Of a stretch of DNA of 8,416 nt, positions 1 to 7,078 are shown piece by piece. Position numbers and translations under genes: made by a program. This DNA comes from an uncultured Bacteroidales bacterium. Its GTDB lineage: Bacteria > Bacteroidota > Bacteroidia > Bacteroidales > UBA932. The number at the start of each line of letters is the position of its first letter. Positions within the stretch are counted from its first letter, which is position 1. The notes under the pieces are model-generated. The model saw nothing but the letters and a program-made list of their open reading frames with translations. It was not told the DNA's origin and ran no database searches. The stretch lies in the NCBI GenBank assembly GCA_902488725.1, contig CABTXO010000059.1, positions 1 to 8,416 of the forward strand. The letters are read 5' to 3'.

Positions 1-704
1 AAGTCGGCATATTCCTTGGCCCCCATGACGGAAATCAGGCCGTCCCGGTCGTAGACCAGGCCGGCTTTCACCTCCAGCCGCTGCCCGCCGGCCGCCTCGT
101 TCTCCTTGATGACGCCGGTGGCGCGGTAGCGGTTGTAGAGGGTGTTCTCCGTGTCGTAGCCGTAGCGTTCCCCGAACGTCCCCTCGTTGAATTTCCAGTA
201 ACTGAGGCCGCCGGCCCATTTCAGGCCGGGGACGATCCGGCCCTGCAGACCGGCCACCAGCTTCAGGATGTTCCGCTTCATGGAATACCAGGCCACCTTG
301 GTTTCCTTGTTCGACATCAGGGCGGGATCGTACTCCGTCGCAAGGCCGTTGAAGCCGTAGAAACTGTAGAACGGGTCGTCCATGTAGAAGGCCGACGCCG
401 TGACCCGCATCTTCGGGATCAGGTACTTGGAATCGTAGGCCAGGTAGAAGCGGGTCCTTCCCTTGGTGAAGTGGGAGACCTCCCAGCTGAACTTGTGCAG
501 CGGGTCCGGATAGGTGTCCCCGTTGCCGAAATTGTACACGTCCCCGAATGCTCCGTACTGGAAGCCCAGGTCGGTGGAGTAGGTGGCACAGGGAAGGAGA
601 CTCACAGTCCAGCCTTTCTTGATTTTCTTTTCCGGCTCTTCCTGCGCGAGCGCGGATAGCGGAAGGACGATGGCCAGCAGAGCGGCGAGAATGGATTTGT
701 TCAT
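1..704 (-). CDS. Omp85-like (BamA/TamA-family) outer-membrane barrel protein, 3' end beyond the window
   Basis: Reading down from the ATG at 704-702, the frame is open to the left edge, giving 234 codons of a longer protein. Residues 1-20 form a standard signal peptide ending LSALA, with cleavage before QEE, so the protein is exported by Sec and cleaved by signal peptidase I. The mature part begins with a short charged linker (EEPEKKIKKGW) and then alternating aromatic and polar strands typical of a beta-barrel: TDLGFQYGAFGDVYNFGNG (45-63), FYSFYGFNG (112-120), LVYDRDG (216-222). From memory these match a Bacteroidota family of BamA/TamA-like barrels that lack obvious POTRA domains; the full family length is about 390-400 residues. 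The usual YDTRD strand reads YDRD here. The start lies 9 bases after the hydrolase stop, so the two genes are probably co-transcribed. The family's substrate is unknown to me; a role in envelope assembly or lipid/protein export is inference. Confidence 0.8.
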   Translation of the reverse strand, partial: MNKSILAALLAIVLPLSALAQEEPEKKIKKGWTVSLLPCATYSTDLGFQYGAFGDVYNFGNGDTYPDPLHKFSWEVSHFTKGRTRFYLAYDSKYLIPKMRVTASAFYMDDPFYSFYGFNGLATEYDPALMSNKETKVAWYSMKRNILKLVAGLQGRIVPGLKWAGGLSYWKFNEGTFGERYGYDTENTLYNRYRATGVIKENEAAGGQRLEVKAGLVYDRDGLISVMGAKEYAD

Positions 705-713
705 ATTCCTGGA

Positions 714-1676
714 TTAGAGGTTCCGGGCTTTCGCGAGGAAGGTGCGGACATGTTCGGTGTAGTCGGCGGGATGGTCTTTCCAGGCCATGGCATGGGCGGA
801 ACCGGGGGCGAGCCACATCTCCTTGTAGCCCTTCGTCTTGGCCGCATAGTTCTTGTACACGTCGGCGGTCGGCACGAAGTCGTCCTTCTCCCCGTGGATG
901 AACAGCATCGGCCGGTCGCACTTAGCCAGCTGGCCGAGCGAAGAAGCCTCCTTGAAGCTCCAGCCGTAGCGGTGCTTGCAGACGATGCTGGCGCTGGTCA
1001 GGACCGGGAAGGGCGGCAGGTGGAACTGGTCCTTCAGGTTGTGGGCGAACTGGTTCCAGACCGAGGAATAGCCGCAGTCCTCGACGAAGGCGCGGACATA
1101 GTCAGGCAGCGTCTCGCCGCTCACCATCATGGTGGTGGCCCCGCCCATCGACACACCGTGGATGACCATGAAATCGTCCTGCCATACGTTGTGGGCAACC
1201 GCGATCCAGCGGATGATGTCCAGCCGGTCGAGCCAGCCCATCTGCACCGCCCGGCCTTCAGAGAGGCCGTGGTAGTGCAGGTCCGGCACCAGCACGTTGT
1301 AGTTCAGGTCGTCGCGGTACATCCGCACCAGATTCAGGAAGCAGATGTGGTTGTCGGTGTAGCCGTGGATGACGATCGCACAGCCGTTCGCCGCAGCGGG
1401 TTTCGCGGCCGGAGCGTACACCGCATGGAGCTTGTAGCCGCCCTCGCCGACGATCGTGGTGTCTTTGAATATGCCGCCGTCGTGGAGGGTGTCGTACCAC
1501 TTGATGATGCCGGGATAGCGTTCCTCGGTCTTCCGGCGGTCCCCCGCCAGGTCGTTGCCGTGCTCCTCCGGGAGGAGGGCATAGTTGCACATGTACTTTC
1601 CGGCCAGACAGCCGTTCAGGGTCAGCGCCGCGACCGCGAGGGCCAGGCAGAGCAGCAATCGATTCTGTGTTTTCAT
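714..1676 (-). CDS. lipoprotein alpha/beta hydrolase (serine hydrolase)
   Basis: This is a 320-residue protein. I start it at the ATG at 1676-1674 rather than the in-frame GTG at 1706, because the ATG begins directly with a lipoprotein signal peptide (MKTQNR, then a hydrophobic core, lipobox LNGC, acylated Cys23). The residues after the cysteine (LAGKYM) carry no acidic export motif, so it probably faces the periplasm. The hydrolase fold shows HGYTD (104-108, oxyanion region), nucleophile elbow GVSMG (174-178, Ser176), HGEKD (261-265, Asp265) and SAHAM (293-297, His295), a complete catalytic triad. It belongs to a Bacteroidota alpha/beta hydrolase family with the conserved segment VEDCGYSSVW after the nucleophile. 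The substrate is unknown; ester, thioester or peptide cleavage is possible. It is first in an operon with the Omp85-like gene and has its own promoter just upstream. Confidence 0.88.
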   Translation of the reverse strand: MKTQNRLLLCLALAVAALTLNGCLAGKYMCNYALLPEEHGNDLAGDRRKTEERYPGIIKWYDTLHDGGIFKDTTIVGEGGYKLHAVYAPAAKPAAANGCAIVIHGYTDNHICFLNLVRMYRDDLNYNVLVPDLHYHGLSEGRAVQMGWLDRLDIIRWIAVAHNVWQDDFMVIHGVSMGGATTMMVSGETLPDYVRAFVEDCGYSSVWNQFAHNLKDQFHLPPFPVLTSASIVCKHRYGWSFKEASSLGQLAKCDRPMLFIHGEKDDFVPTADVYKNYAAKTKGYKEMWLAPGSAHAMAWKDHPADYTEHVRTFLAKARNL

Positions 1677-1719
1677 CGGTATGTGGACATCAATCTGTTC
1701 ATGCACGCGGGGATTGGGT

Positions 1720-1750
1720 CAAAGATAGCGATTTTAGGGAATTCTCCCAA
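1720..1750 (-). promoter_or_regulatory. promoter of the hydrolase/barrel operon
   Basis: On the minus strand, TTG (complement of 1748-1750) is followed after exactly 20 bases by TATCTTTG (complement of 1720-1727). The second box fits the Bacteroidota -7 consensus TAnnTTTG perfectly. It lies about 45 bases before the hydrolase ATG, leaving a leader of roughly 35-40 bases. The spacer contains the inverted repeat GGGA-N4-TCCC (1737-1748), a possible repressor site or chance. It implies that the hydrolase operon can be transcribed independently of the kinase gene upstream. Confidence 0.65.
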
Positions 1751-1761
1751 GGGGCGGACGG

Positions 1762-1782
1762 ATCGTGTCGGAATCGTATCGG
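1762..1782. repeat. tandem direct repeat ATCGTRTCGG, 11-base period
   Basis: ATCGTGTCGG (1762-1771) and ATCGTATCGG (1773-1782) differ at one base and repeat with an 11-base period, about one helical turn. The pair lies between the end of the kinase gene (1795) and the -33 box of the hydrolase promoter (1748-1750), that is 12-32 bases upstream of that box. This is where an activator bound to one face of DNA would sit. No binding protein is known; chance similarity cannot be excluded. Confidence 0.4.
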
Positions 1783-1794
1783 AAAGGCGCCTCC

Positions 1795-2967
1795 TCACCG
1801 GAACAGGAGCGAGAAGACCGTTCCCTTGTCGTCGGAACGGGCCAGGCGGAGGGTACCGCCGTGCAGCCGCATGATCTGCCGGGAGAGGGAGAGCCCGATG
1901 CCGCTTCCATCCTGTTTCGTGGTGAAGAACGGGATGAAGATCTCTTCCTGGCTCGCCGGACTGATCGGCGCGCCGTCGTTCGCGACCTCGATGACCACGG
2001 AGTCGCGGATGTCGAGGTCGGCCGTGATCCGGATCTGCCTTGCACCGGCCTGGACGGCATTTTTCACGAGGTTGATCAGGATTTGGGAGATCTGTCCTTC
2101 GTCGGCGTAGAGCAGTACATCTTCGGTCTTCTCCACGAACGACGCTTCCGTCCCTCCTTCCTTGAGGGCTTGTGCGCTCAGATCCAGCACCTTCTCGACG
2201 AGTTCCCGGACCATGAAAGCCTTCTTGACCGGAGCGGGCACCCGGGTGAGTCCGCGGTAGGAATTCACGAACTTGATGAGCCCGTGCGACGAGGCGGAGA
2301 TGGTCTCCAGTCCGGCGCGCAGGTCTTCGGGGGCCAAGACCTTGCCGTCCGGTCCGACGGAGTTGAGCAGGGCATCCGAGAGGGACGCGATCGGGGTGAC
2401 CGTGTTCATGATCTCATGGGTCAGCACCCGGATGAGCCGGGTCCAGGATTCCGTTTCGTTTTCCTCGATCGCAGCCGATATGTCGTTCAGGGTCACGACC
2501 TTGACTGCTTGTCCTTCGATCCGGGCGGCGGTCGCGGCGAGGGACAGGTTGACCTGGGCGCGCTCGGTGTAGAACGAGGCTTTCTGATCGGCCCCCTCCT
2601 CCACTTTGGAGAAAGCTTCGTACAACGAGGGGCTGATGTTCTCCAGCTGCTTGAGCGTGCTGAGCGAGGACACGCCCAGCAGGACCTGCGCGCGGCGGTT
2701 CAGGTACAGTACCTGGGCGTTGTGTCGCCGCGCTTCCGGCGGCGGGGCCTCCACGACCACCACGCCCGTCCGGACCTGGTCCAGCATCTGGCCGTAGTAA
2801 GCCTCCTGCGCCCGCACCTCCGCCTTCTCCTTCTCGAACAGGACCCGGATGCGGTTGAGGGTCCGGTTGACGCGTTTTCCGCCCCGCCCCCCTTCCTCGA
2901 AACGGAAATTGGTTTCCTTGTCCTCGAGGGCATCCAGCATGTAGTTGAGCTTCTTCAGGACGCTCAT
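1795..2967 (-). CDS. soluble PAS-domain sensor histidine kinase, partner of the NtrC-type regulator
   Basis: This is a 390-residue protein with no signal peptide or membrane segment. Residues about 1-55 are a charged helical linker (HAMP-like in related kinases), 56-165 a PAS-like sensor domain, then the dimerisation/phosphoacceptor box RLIRVLTHEIMNTVTP with His184. The ATPase domain follows: N-box LVKNAVQAG (Asn303), NDGAPI (330-335), FIPFFTTK (344-351) and GSGIGLSLS (354-362). All catalytic motifs are intact. The HEIMN box resembles NtrY-like kinases of Bacteroidota, which typically sit beside sigma-54 activators. Its ATG overlaps the regulator's TGA by 4 bases (ATGA), so the two are translationally coupled. 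It should phosphorylate Asp55 of that regulator in response to an unknown cytoplasmic signal. Several homologues, as I recall them, carry N-terminal membrane helices that this one lacks. Confidence 0.92.
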   Translation of the reverse strand: MSVLKKLNYMLDALEDKETNFRFEEGGRGGKRVNRTLNRIRVLFEKEKAEVRAQEAYYGQMLDQVRTGVVVVEAPPPEARRHNAQVLYLNRRAQVLLGVSSLSTLKQLENISPSLYEAFSKVEEGADQKASFYTERAQVNLSLAATAARIEGQAVKVVTLNDISAAIEENETESWTRLIRVLTHEIMNTVTPIASLSDALLNSVGPDGKVLAPEDLRAGLETISASSHGLIKFVNSYRGLTRVPAPVKKAFMVRELVEKVLDLSAQALKEGGTEASFVEKTEDVLLYADEGQISQILINLVKNAVQAGARQIRITADLDIRDSVVIEVANDGAPISPASQEEIFIPFFTTKQDGSGIGLSLSRQIMRLHGGTLRLARSDDKGTVFSLLFR

Positions 2968-4313
2968 ATCCCGTATTTCTTGAGTTTGCTGTAGAGCGTG
3001 GGACGGCTGATGTCCAGCGCCTTCGCGACCATCGAAAGGTTGTCGGAATATTTTTCCATCGCCGCGCGGATCGCCTTTTCCTCGGCTTCCTCCAGGGTCT
3101 CCACCTGCCCGCAGGAACCGGCCGTCTGCGCCGTGCCCTCCGGCACCTGCAGCTCCTCGGGCGTCAGTTCGGCATGTTCGGAGAGGATGACCGCTTTCTC
3201 GATGCAGTTCCGCAGTTCGCGGATATTGCCGTTCCAGGAGCAGCCCCGCAGGGCGGCCTGGCCTTCCGGCGTGATGCCGGCGACCTCCCGGCGGTACTTG
3301 CGGTTGAACTGCCGGATGAATATTTCCGCGAGCGGCACGATGTCTTCCGGCCGTTCCCGCAGTGCGGGAAGGTGCAGGTGAAGGGTGTTGATCCGGTAAT
3401 ACAGGTCTTCACGGAAGCTGCCCTCCGCGACCAGGGCCGCCAGGTCCCGGTTCGTGGCGCAGATCAGCCGGATGTCCACCGGCACCGCTTTCGTGTCGCC
3501 CAGCCGGGTTACCCGCCGGTTCTGAAGGACCCGCAGCAGCTTGGCCTGCATCGGCAGGGGAATATTCCCGATCTCGTCCAGGAAAAGGGTTCCGTGGTCC
3601 GCCTGCTCGAATTTCCCGATCTGGTCGGTGTAGGCATCCGTGAACGAGCCCTTGACATGGCCGAAGAGTTCGCTTTCGAAGAGGGTTTCCGGGATGGCCC
3701 CGGCGTCCACGTTTACCATCGGGCGGTCCTTCCGGTCGGAGCGGTCGTGGATCTCCCGGGCGAGCAGGTCCTTTCCGGTACCGTTCTCACCGGTGATGAG
3801 AATCGTCGCATCGGTCGGAGCGATCTTCTCCAGCGTTTTCCGCAGGGCCGTCATGGCCTCCGATGCGCCCCAATACATCCGCACTTCCGCCGGTTCCGGA
3901 CCGTGCCCGGAAGCGGCCGGCTCCTTCCCGCGCTCCTGCACCGCCTTTTCCAGGATCGCGAGCAGTCTGTCGTTCTCCCAGGGCTTCACGATGAAGTCGA
4001 AGGCACCGCGCTTCATGCCTTCCACGGCCAGCGAGATGTCCGCATAGGCGGTGAACAGCACGACCTTCTGCGCAGGATTGTCCTGCTTCAGCTCGCCGAG
4101 CCAGAAAAGTCCCTCGTTGCCGGTGTTGATGTCCGTGTTGAAATTCATGTCCAGCAGCACCACATCGGGCTTGAACGTGCGCACCGTGGTCATCAGCCGG
4201 GCGGGAGAAGGCAGCAGTTCCACGGCCTCGAACCACATCGGCAGCAGGATTTTCAAGGCTGCGCGGATCCCGGCGTTGTCGTCGACGACCAGTATTTTTC
4301 CGTATTTCTTCAT
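2964..4313 (-). CDS. NtrC-type sigma-54-dependent response regulator
   Basis: This is a 449-residue three-domain activator of RNA polymerase containing sigma-54. The receiver domain (about 5-125) has acidic pocket Asp11/Asp12, phosphoacceptor Asp55, Thr88 and Lys110. The AAA+ domain (about 147-375) has Walker A GENGTGKD (175-182), Walker B GTLFLDEIGN (241-250), sensor I region CATNRDL (285-291) and GNIRELRN (362-369). The sigma-54-contacting loop reads GSFTDA (222-227) instead of the canonical GAFTGA; the essential Phe-Thr pair is kept. A Fis-type helix-turn-helix closes the protein (about 410-449, ending RPTLYSKLKKYGI). It is the first gene of the minus-strand two-component operon and is coupled to the kinase. 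Its targets are not identifiable; I found no convincing -24/-12 promoter in the intergenic regions of the window. Confidence 0.95.
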   Translation of the reverse strand: MKKYGKILVVDDNAGIRAALKILLPMWFEAVELLPSPARLMTTVRTFKPDVVLLDMNFNTDINTGNEGLFWLGELKQDNPAQKVVLFTAYADISLAVEGMKRGAFDFIVKPWENDRLLAILEKAVQERGKEPAASGHGPEPAEVRMYWGASEAMTALRKTLEKIAPTDATILITGENGTGKDLLAREIHDRSDRKDRPMVNVDAGAIPETLFESELFGHVKGSFTDAYTDQIGKFEQADHGTLFLDEIGNIPLPMQAKLLRVLQNRRVTRLGDTKAVPVDIRLICATNRDLAALVAEGSFREDLYYRINTLHLHLPALRERPEDIVPLAEIFIRQFNRKYRREVAGITPEGQAALRGCSWNGNIRELRNCIEKAVILSEHAELTPEELQVPEGTAQTAGSCGQVETLEEAEEKAIRAAMEKYSDNLSMVAKALDISRPTLYSKLKKYGI

Positions 4314-4327
4314 GTCTGAGACTTCGA

Positions 4328-4353
4328 TGTCGTAAAATTAGCAGTTTCGCACA
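4328..4353. promoter_or_regulatory. candidate operator, inverted repeat TGT-N3-AAA-N8-TTT-N3-ACA
   Basis: TGT (4328-4330) and AAA (4334-4336) are mirrored by TTT (4345-4347) and ACA (4351-4353), a symmetric 26-base element in the divergent intergenic region. It covers the -7 box proposed for the NtrC-type operon, so a protein bound there would block that promoter. Only six base pairs are matched in an AT-rich stretch, so it may be chance. Confidence 0.25.
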
Positions 4354-4363
4354 AAAAAATCAA
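4333..4363 (-). promoter_or_regulatory. promoter of the NtrC-type regulator/kinase operon
   Basis: On the minus strand, TTG (complement of 4361-4363) is followed after 20 bases by TAATTTTA (complement of 4333-4340). The second box differs from TAnnTTTG only at the last base. The spacing equals that of the hydrolase promoter. Transcription would start some 10-15 bases before the ATG at 4313, giving a very short leader. Confidence 0.45.
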
Positions 4364-4380
4364 TTCATCCAGTTTTTTTG

Positions 4381-4388
4381 TATATTTG
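4381..4388 (+). promoter_or_regulatory. -7 box of the TPR kinase/LuxR-type regulator operon
   Basis: TATATTTG matches the Bacteroidota -7 consensus TAnnTTTG exactly. It lies 31 bases before the first possible ATG at 4420. No clear TTG is present about 20 bases upstream, where the sequence is an A-tract, so the promoter may be weak or need an activator. The leader is AT-rich, as usual for translation starts in this phylum. Confidence 0.5.
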
Positions 4389-4419
4389 TTGGGGTAATAT
4401 AAAATAAGCCTATCATCCC

Positions 4420-6402
4420 ATGCGGGGAAAACCACTTATGAAGTTCGTTGCGGCGACGCTATCCCTCCTTGCAGGTCTCTTCGTCTCCTCCGGTCAGGTT
4501 GCGGAAGCGAAGGGTGTCATCATGCCGCCCGACTCGGTCCGGAAAGACATTCTCCGCATCTCCCGGGATTCGACGAAACTCAAGGAAGCGCTGGCCGCCT
4601 ATCGGGAGAACGGCGACAGCGTCGCGGTCGGCATGACCCTGGCCGGAATCGGCAAGTTCCACAATCTCCGCAGTGAATATGTCCGTGCGATCCACTGGTA
4701 TCAGCAGTCCGCCTCCGTGCTCAAGCGGGCGGGCGACAACCGGGAGTACGTGAACACCTTGGTCAGCCTGGCGACCAACTGCCGCCGGATGGGGGCCTTT
4801 TCCACGGCTTCGGACTACCTGTTCGAAGCGCTCATGATTTCCGAAGAGGACCCCGACAAGGATTCGCATGAAGGCATGCGGCAGCGTTCCTACATTCTGA
4901 ACGGCCTGGGCAACTTGTACAAGTATCTCAACGATGGTGCCGAGGCGGAGAATTACTTCCGCCGCTCCCTTGCGCTGGACGAAGTCATCGGAAACGAACT
5001 CGGACAGGCGATGAACTGGAACACCATCGGTTCCATCTACGAGTACCGGAATCAGTTCGACTCCGCCTACGTGATGTACAACCGCGCGCTGGAACACGAC
5101 CGGAAATCCGGTTCCCTGAGCGGGGTCGGTATCTGCTACAACCAGCTGGGACAGCTGGCGATGATTCAGGGCAAGATCGACGAGGCAGAAGAATGGCATC
5201 TCAAGGCGTATGACGTGCTGACGAAAGCCGAGGACAAGTGGAATCTGGCCAAAGCCACCAGCGATCTGGGATGGGTTTATATTCAGAAAGGGAATTACCC
5301 GCTAGCGAAGAAATTTCTCTTGGAATCTGAAGCCTTGGTGGCCGGGAACCACTCCTACGGCCATCTGCAGGACATCCACGGCAGCCTCTCCGAACTTTAC
5401 AAACGGCAGGGCCATTTCCGGAAAGCCCTTGCGGAGTCGGAGCTCTGCCGCATGTACCAGGACTCCTCCGCCGCGCAGCGCAGCGGACATGAGGTTACAC
5501 AGAGCCGGATCCGCTACGAACAGGAGCGGAACCAGATTGCCTTGGACAAGGCGGTCCATGAAAAGGAAATGGAGGCCAACAGCAAGCGCATCGTGCTCTT
5601 CACTTCCCTGCTGGTCGTTCTGTTGCTGCTTGTAGCCACTTTCCTGATGATGCGGTATGCGGTCTTGCAGCGAAAACGGAACAAGGAACTGGCTGACATC
5701 GCCGCCATCAAGAACAAGTTCATCTCCATCATCAGCCACGACCTGAAAAATCCCGTCTCTTCCCAGAGCAAGCTGCTGGACATGCTGGTCGACAATTTTG
5801 ACACCCTTCCACGGGAGACAATCTTCGAACAATGCAAGGAACTTTCCAAATCTTCCTCCTCGCTGCTGGATCTGCTGATGGGTCTTTTGAACTGGTCCCG
5901 TCTGGGTGCCGGCAAGATCAAGTACGAGCCGCTGAACATTCCGTTGCGGTGCGTGGTGGAGGAGGCCGTGTCCGCGATGCAGGAACAGATGAACCTGAAA
6001 AAGGTGCTCCTGGACAACCGGATCGACCCCGCCCTGCAGGCCTTTGCCGACCGGAACATCCTGTCCACCGTTGTCCGGAACCTGGTGTGCAACGCCATCA
6101 AATTTTCTTTCAAAGGCGGCCGTATCGAGCTCGATGCGACCGATGAAGGAAAGGACCGCATCCGGGTGTCGGTGACTGACCATGGAACGGGGATCGATGC
6201 AGCCCGGCTCTCCGAACTGATGATGACCACCCGGCAGATTTCTTCCCGCGGTACGGCAGGCGAGCCGGGCAGCGGACTCGGCCTGCTGGTGAGCCGCGAG
6301 ATGCTCGCGCTGGCGGGGAGTTCATTGTCGGCCTCCAGCCAGGAGGGAAAGGGTTCCTGTTTCTCCTTCACCGTCAACAAGGAGGGACGCAGCAATGGCT
6401 GA
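4420..6402 (+). CDS. membrane sensor histidine kinase with periplasmic TPR domain
   Basis: This is a 660-residue hybrid of TPR sensor and kinase. A signal peptide (hydrophobic core about 8-25, cleavage near VAEA) exports the N-terminus. About seven TPR-like helix pairs follow (near 69-103, 109-143, 156-188, 195-228, 235-268, 275-307, 314-349), which bind peptides or proteins in other TPR families. A charged helix, probably coiled coil (360-390), leads into one membrane segment (about 391-413). The cytoplasmic part has the phosphoacceptor box IISHDLKNP (His440), N-box RNLVCNAIKFS (Asn558), DHGTGI (587-592) and GSGLGL (617-622), all intact. The partner regulator starts inside its last codons. 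The start could equally be the ATG at 4438, which begins MKFVAATL directly and loses only six residues. The ligand is unknown. The architecture is common in Bacteroidota, where such kinases pair with LuxR-type regulators. Confidence 0.93.
   Translation: MRGKPLMKFVAATLSLLAGLFVSSGQVAEAKGVIMPPDSVRKDILRISRDSTKLKEALAAYRENGDSVAVGMTLAGIGKFHNLRSEYVRAIHWYQQSASVLKRAGDNREYVNTLVSLATNCRRMGAFSTASDYLFEALMISEEDPDKDSHEGMRQRSYILNGLGNLYKYLNDGAEAENYFRRSLALDEVIGNELGQAMNWNTIGSIYEYRNQFDSAYVMYNRALEHDRKSGSLSGVGICYNQLGQLAMIQGKIDEAEEWHLKAYDVLTKAEDKWNLAKATSDLGWVYIQKGNYPLAKKFLLESEALVAGNHSYGHLQDIHGSLSELYKRQGHFRKALAESELCRMYQDSSAAQRSGHEVTQSRIRYEQERNQIALDKAVHEKEMEANSKRIVLFTSLLVVLLLLVATFLMMRYAVLQRKRNKELADIAAIKNKFISIISHDLKNPVSSQSKLLDMLVDNFDTLPRETIFEQCKELSKSSSSLLDLLMGLLNWSRLGAGKIKYEPLNIPLRCVVEEAVSAMQEQMNLKKVLLDNRIDPALQAFADRNILSTVVRNLVCNAIKFSFKGGRIELDATDEGKDRIRVSVTDHGTGIDAARLSELMMTTRQISSRGTAGEPGSGLGLLVSREMLALAGSSLSASSQEGKGSCFSFTVNKEGRSNG
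6381..6386 (+). promoter_or_regulatory. Shine-Dalgarno-like site inside the kinase gene
   Basis: GGAGGG lies 8 bases before the ATG at 6395 and inside the final codons of the kinase gene. Strong Shine-Dalgarno sites are uncommon in Bacteroidota, so this one supports the chosen start and suggests coupled translation of the regulator. It also encodes Glu-Gly of the kinase tail, so its presence may be incidental. Confidence 0.45.
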
Positions 6403-7036
6403 TCCGATCAAAGTGTTCATCGTCGAGGATCACCCGTTGGTGAGAATCGGACTGCAGACCGCCCTTTCCCGGGCGGAAGGGATCTTCGATGTCGTCGGAA
6501 TCGCCGATTCCGAGGCCGCCTTCTGGACACTGTTTCCGGAGACGCATCCGGACATCCTGCTGCTGGACATCATCCTGCCCGACGGTTCCGGGGTGGACAT
6601 CGCCGGCCGTCTGCGGGAAGAAGGCAACGACATCCGGATTCTGGTGCTTTCCGCCGAGACCGACGAGGAGACCATTACCCGTCTCCTGCAGATCGGCATT
6701 GATGGTTTCGTCAGCAAGATGGTTCCGACACGGGAACTTTTCACGGCCATTGAATATGTGTACGAAGGGGCGGAATACTACGGAAAGGACATCTCCAAAA
6801 TCATCCGGGATGTGCGGCTGGCCAAGCGGGATGTTCCCGCAGACTTCACGGACCGGGAAAACGAAATCATCAAGCTGTGCATCCAAGGATTGTCCGCCAA
6901 GGACATCTCGGAACAGCTTTCGATTGCGCCGAGCACGGTCAACACCCACAAGAACAACATATTCAAGAAACTCGGAATCACTTCTTCCGTTGATCTGGTC
7001 CGCTGGGCCTTCAAACACGGCATCATCACCCTCTGA
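6395..7036 (+). CDS. NarL/LuxR-type response regulator
   Basis: This is a 213-residue protein of normal length for the NarL family. The receiver domain (about 5-122) has Glu11/Asp12, phosphoacceptor Asp58 in LLLDIILPDGSG, Ser86 and Lys108. The LuxR-type helix-turn-helix (about 149-213) shows FTDRENEIIKLCIQGLSAKD and then the recognition helix region IAPSTVNTHKNNIFKKLGI. Its ATG lies 8 bases inside the kinase gene, so the two form a coupled operon and the kinase should phosphorylate Asp58. Most members dimerise on phosphorylation and bind promoter DNA. The nearest downstream gene, the Ig-like lipoprotein on the same strand, is a possible target (inference). Confidence 0.95.
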   Translation: MADPIKVFIVEDHPLVRIGLQTALSRAEGIFDVVGIADSEAAFWTLFPETHPDILLLDIILPDGSGVDIAGRLREEGNDIRILVLSAETDEETITRLLQIGIDGFVSKMVPTRELFTAIEYVYEGAEYYGKDISKIIRDVRLAKRDVPADFTDRENEIIKLCIQGLSAKDISEQLSIAPSTVNTHKNNIFKKLGITSSVDLVRWAFKHGIITL

Positions 7037-7050
7037 CCCTTCCCTCGCCA

Positions 7051-7078
7051 GTCGGATCCGAAGAGCTCGGAATCCGAT
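7051..7078 (+). terminator. hairpin after the LuxR-type regulator, possible terminator
   Basis: Starting 14 bases after the regulator's stop, GTCGGAT-CCGA (7051-7061) pairs with TCGG-ATCCGAT (7067-7078, one bulged A at 7071) around the loop AGAGC (7062-7066). The stem has about 11 pairs, including one G-U. No T-run follows, so it is not a textbook intrinsic terminator; it may protect the 3' end of the mRNA. Confidence 0.4.

Noticed and set aside
583..588. TGGCAC resembling a sigma-54 -24 element
   Set aside because: It lies within the barrel coding sequence and has no matching TTGC at the required distance.
471..659. Small 62-codon plus-strand open frame
   Set aside because: It is antisense to the clear signal peptide and barrel strands of the Omp85-like gene and has no features of its own.
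1677..1706. Ten-residue N-terminal extension of the hydrolase from a GTG
   Set aside because: The ATG at 1676 gives a normal lipoprotein signal peptide; the extension would bury it behind charged residues.
750..4319. Long plus-strand open frames (374, 409 and 381 codons) opposite the hydrolase, kinase and NtrC-type genes
   Set aside because: They lie exactly antisense to genes with complete domain motifs, show no recognisable domains and have biased composition (many His, Arg, Val, Asp), as expected from GC-rich codon positions on the other strand.
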